64,000 bases of DNA, from the NCBI RefSeq assembly GCF_001636615.1, contig NZ_LGEK01000008.1, positions 1 through 64,000 of the forward strand. The letters are read 5' to 3'. Positions 54,809-62,950 of the stretch are shown piece by piece. Made by a program: the position numbers and the translations under genes. The DNA is from Mucilaginibacter sp. L294. GTDB taxonomy: Bacteria; Bacteroidota; Bacteroidia; Sphingobacteriales; Sphingobacteriaceae. How positions within the stretch are numbered: the first letter of the stretch is position 1; every line of letters begins with the position of its first letter. Under the pieces are notes generated by a model, which was not told the DNA's origin, made no database searches, and saw only the letters and a list, made by a program, of their open reading frames with translations.

Positions 54809-57800
54809 TAAACAACCCTCCCCGTGCCAGCGGCATAATTTTTATAGTCGTCCATTTTCTTATCCATAGATTCTAAATGCTCCAGGTAGGGCGCATAGTC
54901 GGCAGATATTTTAGTATTCTCCGCTATTTCCATTAATGACAATGTTTGCTTTTTCATTTCGGCGAGGCCATCGGCCAGCGTGGCGTTACCCGCTTTGGTT
55001 AGGTTATTACCCTCTACAGCGGCCAAACGCAGCCCTCCTGTATTTGCCGACAGCAAATCAATGCTTTCCTGCGAGGCTGATTTAAAAGCACCTTGCAAGC
55101 TGTTGTCATTGGTGACTGTATCATCGGCACCAATAATTTTTTGGTATGCGGCGGCTTTATCGGCCAATAGCTTGGCTATATTATCTTTTTGCGCTCGTAA
55201 CGTATCAATCTCATCCTGGCTAAAGACACCATCCTCACCGGCCTTGTAAAGCTGGTCATAGAAAGGTTGCATAGCATTTTCAATCTCATTACGCTGAAAG
55301 GCATTTGAAAAGGCATCTTTTATAGAGTTCTCAATAACATCTGCAAAATCTTTAGCCTGTGTTTTTCCATCCGCAAACAGCGACTTGATGTTACTATTGA
55401 GTGTATCGAAGTTAATGCCGGTAATTTCTTCGGTAAGTGCGTTGGCGGTATCTTTAGCTTGTTGCTTAAGGTCTATAAGGCTTTTAACAATAGCGCCGGT
55501 TCTTTCGTCAAGCTTACCACTGTCCAGCAATACCTGCATTTGTTCAATAGATTGCTTTGACACATCAACAATACTTCCGATGCTTTTAAAATATTCAACC
55601 GTTTGCTTTAAAAAATCGTTTGCGCTTTCACCGTTATTCTTCTTATCAATATACTTTTCATCAATGGTTTTATTACCGGTTAGGCTCAACCGCCCTGCAA
55701 GCTTGGCCTGTGCATCAGCCTGCGCCTTTGCGATATCCTCTAATGATTTTTTATAAGCGATAAGCCTTTCAGGACCGTATGTTTCTTTAGTCAATGCTAA
55801 TTGGCGTTCAAGGGCTTTGTTCACCGCCTCGGTAGCCTTTAGCTGCAAATCAGTAATATATTTTTGCTGTTCGGCTTTTGCCTTTGCATTGCTAAACAAG
55901 CCGCCAATAGTTGAAATTATACCCATTGCCGCGCCAACCATGCCAAGGCCTGAACTGATCTGCCCGAACATATCTTTATCCGCTGTTGCTTTCTTAAAGT
56001 CGGCCATACCTTGTTTGATATTACCTACCTGCCCGACAAGATCAGCGGCGGTGCGCAAGGCCTCGCCAAGCCCCTCGCTAAACTTATCGGCATATTGCGC
56101 CGCATCGTTTAACGATGAAGCAATGTTTTTCAAGTCGGTTGCCGATTTGGTATCAATGCGATACTTCATATCACCAAACAGCTTATCGAAAAACTCTTTA
56201 GCTTTCGGCGTTAATGCAAGCTTGCTAACCTGGCTTTGTAAGCCTGCAAGGCTTTTACGCAAGGCCTCGGTACTCATACGGTCGAGATTATCGTATAACT
56301 CTTTATAGCTATCCAATTGCTCAACACGTTTTTTATCAAACTCGGTTAATTCCGCCTCTGTCTTTTTGCGCAGGTTATCAGCCTCAACAGTATTGCCCTT
56401 TTTGCGCAGCTCCTGAATTTTAGCCACAGCGTTCTCCTGAATGCCGGTACGCTTATCCTCGAATGATTGATTATCGGCAAGCAGCTTTAAAAAACTCGCT
56501 TCGGTAGCCTTTTGCTCTTCCTTTAAAGCAGCCTCAACCATTTTAAGGCGTTCAGTTTGCACACCGCTCAACGGCGCATTGCCTTGCTGATCTGTTAACT
56601 TTGTGTACTCGTCTGTAAGCTTTTGCAGGTAGGTTTTTGAGGCGTTTAAATCCCAGCTATAACGCTCGTTCGCTTTGGTTTCGCCGAAGCTGGTTTTATA
56701 GTCCTCGTATTCCTTGTACAGCTTTTTTTGCTCGTCCAGTGATGTTTTAAGCTTAGTGGTGTCCTGCCTGTAGGCGAGGTCGGCAGTTGCTTTATCCTCT
56801 ATGGGTTGCACCGCGCCTACATCAATAGTACCGATCTGCTTTTTATGGGTTTTATTGTACTCGGCTATTTTGGCGTTCTCGTCGGCAATGATCTTTCGGA
56901 ACGCAGTAAACTTGTCTTTTAGGGCTTGTTTTTCCTCTTCATCCTTAGTAAAGCCTTTGCGGGAATATTCGGCGTCAAGCGCGTACAATTGTTTGTAAAC
57001 ACTCTCCCGACCATCGGTAATGTTTTTCAGGGCATCCTCTGCGCTTTTGCCGTCATCAATAGTATAGGCATCCTTAATGATTTTTTTAACCTGTTCAATC
57101 TTATCACTCAGTAATTCCCTCTGTTTGTCGTTCGGCGCTAAAGCATCAAGCTTGGCTTGTAGCGACTTTTCAAGCGTTTCTAAATCTGATTTTTGGGATG
57201 CGTTTTTAACTATTGCATCGAAGTTTTTTAGCGGGTCTTGGATTAGCTTGTTATTACCCTCTATTATACTGGCAATCTTTGCGCCACCGCCTACAAGTTT
57301 TTCAATATTGTCTTGTTGTATTTTTGTAGAATTTATAATCTCATCCTGTGATTTAGCCGCCTCAACAGCGCGATTATGGATAAGGTCAACGCCACTGGCC
57401 ATACCTGACTTTAACACCACATCAGCGCCAACTTTATTACGTTGCATAACAGCCTGATGCGACAATACATAAGCTTTAGCCTCTTCCCGTGTCATGCCCG
57501 GGTTTTTATTCATCGTAAAAGCCAAATCGCTTTTAATAGCCCTTTCTGTTTCGGCGTTTTCTGCGCTCGTAATCTTCTGCTTTTGAATTTCCGCGTTAAG
57601 CTTTGTTTTTTCCAGGTCACTAATTTTGTCAAAGCCTGCTTTAGCTCTTGCCTGGCTAATAATCGATTTTGTTACCGCATCATAACTGCTTGCCAGTTTA
57701 CCGTTGATAATTTCTAAGGTTGAGGCGTTCGCAAATTCATTTGGAAACTCTTTTTTTAGCTCCTGCGCAGCTTTTACGCGCTCATCCATCGCCTGAGTAA

Positions 57801-58356
57801 CGTCTCGCGTAACGCTATATAAAACCTTAAGTTTGGATATTTGAGGGGCTGCCGCTTCGTTAGCTTTAGTCATCACTTCGTTAAAGTTTTTCAGTGCTAA
57901 CAGTGCGTTGTTTATAGCATCCTTACCCTTAAAAAACGAGGTAAATAGATTACCAAGTTCCTTGCCGTAAACAGTCATTAAGGTTATACCCACTGACATT
58001 GCAGTTCCCCAGGAGAACAACCCGCTAAGTACTTGCTTCCATACCGGCACAGCCGTTTGGCCTGATGCGGTGAGCGCGGCGTTTGCTGCCCTCAACCTGC
58101 CAATTTCATCTGTTAGTATTGGAATGTTATTAGCTATGGCCATAAAGCCCGTTTGGGCTGAATAGGTGAACGCTGGCAACTCGCGGCCAATTTGGTTAAT
58201 GGAGTTTTGCAGACCGTTAAAGCTTCGCGTAGCTACCTGCCCCTGCGAACGCGCCTCAGCACCTACGGCCTGTATGCGTTGCCGGGTGGTACGGGTTGCC
58301 GCGTCTACCTCGGCCTCGTTTATATTAAATGCTACGTCTAAATCTAAATCGCTCAT
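54808..58356 (-). CDS. Phage tape measure protein
   Basis: The 1182-residue product is overwhelmingly helical with long coiled-coil stretches (residues about 200-720 and 860-1150) and a hydrophobic segment (SGLGMVGAAMGIISTIGGLF) in the middle, the pattern of tape measure proteins that set tail length. The front has the usual conserved helical region (FTYSAQTGFMAIANNIPILT). Siphophage tape measures commonly exceed 1000 residues. It follows the tail assembly chaperone by 4 bases, as expected. Confidence 0.9.
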   Translation of the reverse strand: MSDLDLDVAFNINEAEVDAATRTTRQRIQAVGAEARSQGQVATRSFNGLQNSINQIGRELPAFTYSAQTGFMAIANNIPILTDEIGRLRAANAALTASGQTAVPVWKQVLSGLFSWGTAMSVGITLMTVYGKELGNLFTSFFKGKDAINNALLALKNFNEVMTKANEAAAPQISKLKVLYSVTRDVTQAMDERVKAAQELKKEFPNEFANASTLEIINGKLASSYDAVTKSIISQARAKAGFDKISDLEKTKLNAEIQKQKITSAENAETERAIKSDLAFTMNKNPGMTREEAKAYVLSHQAVMQRNKVGADVVLKSGMASGVDLIHNRAVEAAKSQDEIINSTKIQQDNIEKLVGGGAKIASIIEGNNKLIQDPLKNFDAIVKNASQKSDLETLEKSLQAKLDALAPNDKQRELLSDKIEQVKKIIKDAYTIDDGKSAEDALKNITDGRESVYKQLYALDAEYSRKGFTKDEEEKQALKDKFTAFRKIIADENAKIAEYNKTHKKQIGTIDVGAVQPIEDKATADLAYRQDTTKLKTSLDEQKKLYKEYEDYKTSFGETKANERYSWDLNASKTYLQKLTDEYTKLTDQQGNAPLSGVQTERLKMVEAALKEEQKATEASFLKLLADNQSFEDKRTGIQENAVAKIQELRKKGNTVEADNLRKKTEAELTEFDKKRVEQLDSYKELYDNLDRMSTEALRKSLAGLQSQVSKLALTPKAKEFFDKLFGDMKYRIDTKSATDLKNIASSLNDAAQYADKFSEGLGEALRTAADLVGQVGNIKQGMADFKKATADKDMFGQISSGLGMVGAAMGIISTIGGLFSNAKAKAEQQKYITDLQLKATEAVNKALERQLALTKETYGPERLIAYKKSLEDIAKAQADAQAKLAGRLSLTGNKTIDEKYIDKKNNGESANDFLKQTVEYFKSIGSIVDVSKQSIEQMQVLLDSGKLDERTGAIVKSLIDLKQQAKDTANALTEEITGINFDTLNSNIKSLFADGKTQAKDFADVIENSIKDAFSNAFQRNEIENAMQPFYDQLYKAGEDGVFSQDEIDTLRAQKDNIAKLLADKAAAYQKIIGADDTVTNDNSLQGAFKSASQESIDLLSANTGGLRLAAVEGNNLTKAGNATLADGLAEMKKQTLSLMEIAENTKISADYAPYLEHLESMDKKMDDYKNYAAGTGRVV

Positions 58357-58359
58357 GGT

Positions 58360-58650
58360 TTATTTTAACAGTCCAAATTTTGCGGCCAGTTGGCTGCCGC
58401 TTACTTTTTTAGGTTGTTTCTTTACTCTTTTCATTGCGGGTGCATCGGCAAGCATTAGCCTGATGTTTACCCAGCTTGTACCCCATAGTATGTAATGGTA
58501 TGTCCATCCGGTTCGCTCGGCTATTGAGAATATCACCCCCCATACGCTATCAAGCCCGCAGGCCTTTAACTCGTATGGTCGCTTGTCTGGCTCGTCTTGG
58601 CTGTCGTCATATTCAACCTCGCACCCAATCCGATAATATTCGTAAAATCC
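58360..58650 (-). CDS. Tail assembly chaperone T-like extension (probable -1 frameshift product)
   Basis: A frame in the -1 register relative to the 58566-59048 gene is open from 58650 to TAA at 58360-58362, just before the tape measure ATG at 58356. It encodes DDSQDEPDKRPYELKACGLD, then SVWGVIFSIAERTGWTYHYI and a basic end. It has no start of its own. A -1 shift at TTTT (58644-58647) would join it to the upstream protein, yielding about 229 residues. This matches the G/GT arrangement of phage tail chaperones placed before the tape measure gene. Position, overlap and coding character support it; the slip itself is inferred. Confidence 0.7.
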   Translation of the reverse strand, partial: GFYEYYRIGCEVEYDDSQDEPDKRPYELKACGLDSVWGVIFSIAERTGWTYHYILWGTSWVNIRLMLADAPAMKRVKKQPKKVSGSQLAAKFGLLK

Positions 58651-59048
58651 TCAACGCCGCCTTGTACTATCAGCACCTCAAACAACCTGCAAGCTGTTTT
58701 ATAGGGCAGTACATCTGCCAGCATCCACGCCAATGGCCTTGTTAGCGGCCAGCGTAGCCAACGGCTGTTTAACAGGGCGCAGGCAACCGCGCGGTAAACT
58801 GTTTTGTGATATTTAACCTGGTGATTTAAAAGGCTGCCAAAATTCATATCTGCCATTTCGGTATCGCTCAACATCATCTTTAAAAAACAGATGGTTAGTT
58901 GTAGGTAAGTGCCGCCTGTAGGATTACCAATGGTGGTATTGATGCGCTTTTTGCCAAAGAGCCTTAAAAACAAGGGCGCACGGAAACTAACCGAAACGCC
59001 CTTGTCTAATAAAGTATTGGCAGCGCGTTGTTCAATCTGCCTGTCCAT
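58566..59048 (-). CDS. Tail assembly chaperone G-like protein
   Basis: A 160-residue protein, positioned between the tail tube gene and the tape measure, where siphophages encode the G tail assembly chaperone. It is mostly helical with the segments GNPTGGTYLQLTICFLKMML and RPLAWMLADVLPYKTACRLF. Its last about 27 codons overlap an open -1 frame (58360-58650) that would extend it to the GT-type product. The protein itself is unrecognised; the assignment rests on position and the overlapping frame. Confidence 0.65.
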   Translation of the reverse strand: MDRQIEQRAANTLLDKGVSVSFRAPLFLRLFGKKRINTTIGNPTGGTYLQLTICFLKMMLSDTEMADMNFGSLLNHQVKYHKTVYRAVACALLNSRWLRWPLTRPLAWMLADVLPYKTACRLFEVLIVQGGVEDFTNIIGLGARLNMTTAKTSQTSDHTS

Positions 59049-59051
59049 TGG

Positions 59052-59555
59052 TTACGCTTTATTACCGTAAGCAATAGCACCAACAGCCTCTTTGGTTGGC
59101 TCTAACACCATGCCCTTTACGCGTATAACGTTAGGCTCTGTTTTAGAGAACGCGCCAACCAGTTTGCCTGATACCTGCACACGTGCAAGTTCCCAGGTAC
59201 CGCCTTGGCCGTCCACGATCTCGTGGCTCTTTTCAATGATGGGCTGGGTGCCTTTTGGCATATGCCACATTTGGTTTGGCGCGGTGCCAACCAAGGTGCC
59301 GCCGCAGAAATCCTGTATCACTTCAACATCAAACGTTATGATATCGTAGGCAATATCAATATTGCCCCCCTCGATAGCTACAATTACAGATTTGCCTTTG
59401 ATGTTTTTAATCGGGGTCACCGTATCATCGGCCATGTTTACTTTCACAGTATTTTCGTGAATTTCGCCCGGCTCGGTTAAGGTGGTACCCATACCGCCAT
59501 CAACGGCAACCGCACCAGTTTTAAGGGTTCTAATGTCTATACTAAATTCTGACAT
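59052..59555 (-). CDS. Phage tail tube protein
   Basis: The 167-residue protein is beta-rich, with the features of a siphophage tail tube protein: MSEFSIDIRTLKTGAVAVDG at the front and repeated strand segments (FDVEVIQDFCGGTLVGTAPN, NVIRVKGMVLEPTKEAVGAI). The size and position (two genes before the tape measure, 3 bases before the chaperone gene) fit. Assignment by fold impression and order. Confidence 0.75.
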   Translation of the reverse strand: MSEFSIDIRTLKTGAVAVDGGMGTTLTEPGEIHENTVKVNMADDTVTPIKNIKGKSVIVAIEGGNIDIAYDIITFDVEVIQDFCGGTLVGTAPNQMWHMPKGTQPIIEKSHEIVDGQGGTWELARVQVSGKLVGAFSKTEPNVIRVKGMVLEPTKEAVGAIAYGNKA

Positions 59556-59593
59556 AATGATAATTTTAAAGGGTTTTAAAGTTGTTTTAAATA

Positions 59594-59618
59594 CGGCTTG
59601 CGCTCAGCGCGCAAGCCG
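59594..59618. terminator. Hairpin between phage head-tail genes
   Basis: CGGCTTGCGC and GCGCAAGCCG form a perfect 10-bp stem around TCAGC in the short gap after the 59641-60159 gene. No T-run follows, so it is more likely a partial attenuator or a protective RNA hairpin than a strict terminator. Confidence 0.5.
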
Positions 59619-59640
59619 CTCGTTTATTGGTTTAGGATGG

Positions 59641-60159
59641 TTATTTTGCTTTCGCTTCGGCTATTTTGGCCTTAATCTTATCCACTGATAAGCCTATAGG
59701 CTGCTTGCCTGTTAACTCGGTGAACTCTTTAGCCAGGGCAGCACGTTCGGCCTTTGCGGGGTCGGGTTGATCGTTACCGGCGTTTTTAAGTTTCTCGGCC
59801 TCGTAATCGGCTATTTGCTTCTCTATCTCCTGCGCGGTTAACCCGGCTGCCGGTTTGGTATCAAAAAGTTCAATAAACTTTTTGATTACGGCGGCCAACT
59901 TATCCTTATCGCCGGTGTCTACCTTGCTACCGCTGTCGCCATCGGTATCGCTATCGGTATCCGCTGTACTACCCGCAGACGTTCCACAAATTGCCTCGCG
60001 GGTGTATTCGTCCACGGCTTTGTTTGCCAGCGTTTGTTTCCAGTTTTCAGCGTAGTGGCCTGCCCTGAATACATTTCCATCCGAAGTAACGTATGCTTTG
60101 TTTACATCGGCGTTTTTCTCAAATAGTGCTTTGAGCTGCTCTAAAAGTTCTTTTTTCAT
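59641..60159 (-). CDS. Unrecognised phage protein with acidic low-complexity region
   Basis: The 172-residue protein has an acidic Thr/Ser/Asp repeat (residues 61-81, DTDSDTDGDSGSKVDTGDKD) linking a short N-terminal domain with TSDGNVFRAGHYAENWKQTL and two C-terminal helix pairs with similar TGKQPIGLSVDKIKAKI and LTAQEIEKQIADYE patterns. It lies 2 bases before the membrane-anchored 238-residue gene. A role in head completion or scaffolding is possible; no family is recognised. Confidence 0.6.
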   Translation of the reverse strand: MKKELLEQLKALFEKNADVNKAYVTSDGNVFRAGHYAENWKQTLANKAVDEYTREAICGTSAGSTADTDSDTDGDSGSKVDTGDKDKLAAVIKKFIELFDTKPAAGLTAQEIEKQIADYEAEKLKNAGNDQPDPAKAERAALAKEFTELTGKQPIGLSVDKIKAKIAEAKAK

Positions 60160-60160
60160 A

Positions 60161-60877
60161 TTAAAAGGATTTTATTGTAAAGGTTAAGCCCAGGCCAACG
60201 CCGGGCATGAAACGGTTAAGTGCCGGGATATAATCGTAACCAGCGTGCAGGCCTAATGACAGGCGGCTTGGCTGCGGGCTTTCAATCCTGAGCGTTTGCA
60301 GGCCATCAATAGTTATGCGCTTATCCGGGCTTAAAATATCAGTGTAGTTAACCTGCGATTTAAACAGCTTTTTAGGGCTGTAATAGTCATGCCTGATTAA
60401 TTTGATATTATACTTCAAGTCGAACTTGCCGCCGAGGCTATCGGGCGTAAAGCCAACGTTTGCGAATGCGTCCGAATACTCGTAATGCACCCTGTTTAAG
60501 CTGTCAATCTTTTTAACAGCCCGTAACTCGTTTGCCTGCAACGTGGCGTTTATGTATGATGCCTGTTGCAGCTTTTTGGATTTGTCCAGGTTGTCGAGGC
60601 GCAGGCTGTCAAGCACCGACTGGCTCACCGGCAGCTTTGATATATCGCCGTTGCCTATGATATCCTTTTTACGCTCAAAAGTGGTTTTAGCGTAGCCTTT
60701 GTTATCAACCGATGTGGCAATTTTAGTAGCGGCAGTTTTAGCCTCATCAATAATTGCAGAGGCGCTGCCGTTTGTTTGTGCGCTTCGGTGGGCTTGTAAA
60801 TACAACTTAACACCCAGCACAATAATTACGACACCTGCCGCAATTAGTAATGATTTTAAACCTGTGTTACTTTTCAT
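60161..60877 (-). CDS. Membrane-anchored coiled-coil phage protein, possible lysis accessory
   Basis: This 238-residue protein has an N-terminal transmembrane helix (SLLIAAGVVIIVLGVKLYL), a helical coiled-coil region to about residue 140 (SQSVLDSLRLDNLDKSKKLQ) and a beta-rich end resembling an outer-membrane or periplasmic tail (RLSLGLHAGYDYIPALNRFM). It lies between a second TM protein and the head-tail genes next to the lysin. An inner-membrane-to-envelope spanin-like role in lysis is conceivable. It overlaps the 102-residue gene by 11 bases. Confidence 0.55.
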   Translation of the reverse strand: MKSNTGLKSLLIAAGVVIIVLGVKLYLQAHRSAQTNGSASAIIDEAKTAATKIATSVDNKGYAKTTFERKKDIIGNGDISKLPVSQSVLDSLRLDNLDKSKKLQQASYINATLQANELRAVKKIDSLNRVHYEYSDAFANVGFTPDSLGGKFDLKYNIKLIRHDYYSPKKLFKSQVNYTDILSPDKRITIDGLQTLRIESPQPSRLSLGLHAGYDYIPALNRFMPGVGLGLTFTIKSF

Positions 60878-61175
60878 TTCGTTTGATGTTGTTTATTGCG
60901 GTACTGTCTACCGCTTTTTGTATTTGTTGGTTAGCCGACCGCTCAACGATGTAGGCTTTAAAAACAACGTCCTTTTCGCTACGCTCGTCCTGTACTTGCT
61001 TTTCGAGTTTTTCAATCCTTTGCAAATCTTCGGCGCGGTCGGATTTAGCGTCAAGCCTTTGCCCTGTAATCACCCCAACCAGCACAACAACCACCACATA
61101 AAGCGCATAGGCCAGTGGTGTTTGCGCTATCTCTTTTAGAGATATTTTTTGTAGGCTTTCTTCTGTATTTTCCAA
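60867..61175 (-). CDS. Small single-pass membrane protein, possible holin-like
   Basis: The 102-residue protein has one transmembrane helix (YALYVVVVVLVGVITGQRLD) and a charged coiled-coil tail (DLQRIEKLEKQVQDERSEKD). It lies 38 bases after the CHAP lysin gene and overlaps the start of the 238-residue membrane protein. The three form a lysis-like cassette. Holin or spanin roles are inferred from position and size only. Confidence 0.55.
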   Translation of the reverse strand: MENTEESLQKISLKEIAQTPLAYALYVVVVVLVGVITGQRLDAKSDRAEDLQRIEKLEKQVQDERSEKDVVFKAYIVERSANQQIQKAVDSTAINNIKRNEK

Positions 61176-61213
61176 CGGTGTGAGGGTTTTATTTGGTAAT
61201 TAAATTGGGTGGC

Positions 61214-61732
61214 CTATATCTCGAATGGATAGATATAACCCGCCACGTTTAAACCGTTTTCCTGAAACGGCCTTGTAATGGTGCGAAGCTTTTGCGCCAC
61301 CCTGTCGCCCTCGCGGCTGCCGTTAGCGTTGGTGTTACCCTCTACGGTGGTCATGGTGTTGTTAGCTTCATCAACTGCAACCACAATACCAGCGTGGCCG
61401 GTAGTGCCGCTGCCGTGTCGCCATAATACTATTGCCCCCGGCTTTGGTGTTTCGCCAACGGTGAACACACCGGCGTTTTCGTGTCGCTTTAGCGTATCTA
61501 AAGCCCCGCCTGTATTGTTTTTTGCAATAGCCTCATGCAGAAATTTTATATCGTAATAGGCTTCGCCGTAAACCAGCTTTACAAAGAATGCACACCAGGG
61601 CGCACCCTGATAGAAACCTACCTGTATAAGTTTTTTACCAAAATCCTTATTCACAAAGCCCTGGTTGCCTTTTAATTCGAGTTGACCGATATAGCCCTTG
61701 GCTATGGCGATTATGCGTGCTGCTCTACTCAT
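61214..61732 (-). CDS. CHAP-domain endolysin
   Basis: The 172-residue protein is a single CHAP domain: active-site Cys47 in APWCAFFVKL and His113 in GTTGHAGIVVAV, with the acidic/polar residues in TTVEGNTN. CHAP enzymes cut peptidoglycan amide or peptide bonds. It lies between the major capsid gene and two small membrane proteins, so it is part of a lysis cassette inserted among the structural genes. No signal peptide is present, so export needs a holin. Confidence 0.85.
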   Translation of the reverse strand: MSRAARIIAIAKGYIGQLELKGNQGFVNKDFGKKLIQVGFYQGAPWCAFFVKLVYGEAYYDIKFLHEAIAKNNTGGALDTLKRHENAGVFTVGETPKPGAIVLWRHGSGTTGHAGIVVAVDEANNTMTTVEGNTNANGSREGDRVAQKLRTITRPFQENGLNVAGYIYPFEI

Positions 61733-61744
61733 GGTTTTTAAGTG

Positions 61745-61770
61745 AGCGGGCAGCCGAACGGCTACCCGCT
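61745..61770. terminator. Hairpin downstream of the capsid gene
   Basis: AGCGGG-C-AGCCG pairs with CGGCT-A-CCCGCT around AA, with one mismatch. It lies in the 52-base gap between the capsid gene and the lysin gene. There is no long T-run, so partial termination or mRNA protection after the highly expressed capsid gene is more likely. Confidence 0.55.
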
Positions 61771-61784
61771 TTTAAGTGATAGGA

Positions 61785-62888
61785 TTAAACGGTTTTGGCT
61801 TGTTTAACAATAAGCAAACCCTCCATAAGCTCGCGTCTTGCACGCGCACCGGCACGTACCAGGAACGAGAATATATCGCTGTAGTAGGTCGGGTCTTTCT
61901 CAGCCTCGAATATTTCAATATCCCCCAGTGCAAACTCAACGTTGCGGCCATTATAGAATAATATACCCTCATCGTCGGTAGCGGCACCGGCTGCGGCATT
62001 TGGTTTAAATGCACCGGCATTATTGAACACGTACACAGACGAGCGGGTCATAATCTTAAAGCCCTGCACTTTGTACATTACGCCATTCCTGCGCTCATCT
62101 TCCGTAACAGCAGCCATATAAGTGGCAGTGATGGTACTTTCGGCAGGGAACATCAAAGCTTCTGCCTCGCCTGAAATAAGGGCATACATCGCACCCTCTA
62201 CCCACGATTTTTGACGAATAAAGAACGAACGGGCGCGTTGAAAATCTTTCAACCTGTAACCTTTTCTTAAGCCTGTAGCATCCGGCGCGGTGGCGGCGAT
62301 TGCATCGCCATCAGTAAGTAAAATACTGGTTGCGGGAATAGTGGTAGTAGTACCAACGCCCGGGTTTACGACAGTTAACAATACATCTTCGGCAACATCA
62401 GCCGCAAGGTTGTCGCGCTCGTCCTGCATCACATCGTTACGCTTGTCATAAGACAGTTCTGCCTGATCTGCATTCGATACGCGCATCGGGTCTGATGTAT
62501 ATTCGGCAATCTCATAAGAGGTTGGCAAATCTGCACGGGTTTTAACTGTAGCGGGCAACACAGTCCTATTTTTAACTACATCGCCACCTTTGCCAGCTTG
62601 CGGTATGGTAACCGTACGGCCTTTAATATTTGCTTTATCAGCCTGCCTAAACGTTTTTAGAAACTGGTTATCCGCATAGAGGTTCTTTTCTATGTCGGTT
62701 GCCCAAAGTGTTTTTTGCAATGGCATAAACAATGCCATTTTGGGCATTTTAGCCACGCTTAGAACCGTGCCGGTTACGCCTGCACAAGGCAAAGCCAATA
62801 CCGGATTAATGCCGAAGCATGCGAATAATAGAGCCAGCACCAACACATTGTACAGGTAGTCGAGCGGCTTAAGTTTTAAATTTTTCAT
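61785..62888 (-). CDS. Major capsid protein with hydrophobic N-terminus
   Basis: The 367-residue product sits directly after the prohead protease gene, the usual position of the major capsid protein. The HK97-like or related fold is suggested by WATDIEKNLYADNQFLKTFR, RDNLAADVAEDVLLTVVNPG and LEQ-type ends (DPTYYSDIFSFLVRAGARAR). Unusually, the first 40 residues are a signal-like hydrophobic helix (YNVLVLALLFACFGINPVLA) that capsid proteins normally lack. It may be removed by the protease, or translation may begin at an inner methionine (for example MPKMALFMPL). The gap to the protease gene is 62 bases. Confidence 0.75.
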   Translation of the reverse strand: MKNLKLKPLDYLYNVLVLALLFACFGINPVLALPCAGVTGTVLSVAKMPKMALFMPLQKTLWATDIEKNLYADNQFLKTFRQADKANIKGRTVTIPQAGKGGDVVKNRTVLPATVKTRADLPTSYEIAEYTSDPMRVSNADQAELSYDKRNDVMQDERDNLAADVAEDVLLTVVNPGVGTTTTIPATSILLTDGDAIAATAPDATGLRKGYRLKDFQRARSFFIRQKSWVEGAMYALISGEAEALMFPAESTITATYMAAVTEDERRNGVMYKVQGFKIMTRSSVYVFNNAGAFKPNAAAGAATDDEGILFYNGRNVEFALGDIEIFEAEKDPTYYSDIFSFLVRAGARARRELMEGLLIVKQAKTV

Positions 62889-62950
62889 ACTGATTTTTAA
62901 GTGTGTTATTTGATTTTGTTGGTTTTAAAGGTTTTAAAGGATGGTTTAAA

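Noticed and set aside
54980..57717. Several plus-strand frames of 60-160 codons within the tape measure gene.
   Set aside because: They are hydrophobic antisense shadows of a helical gene with no start context.
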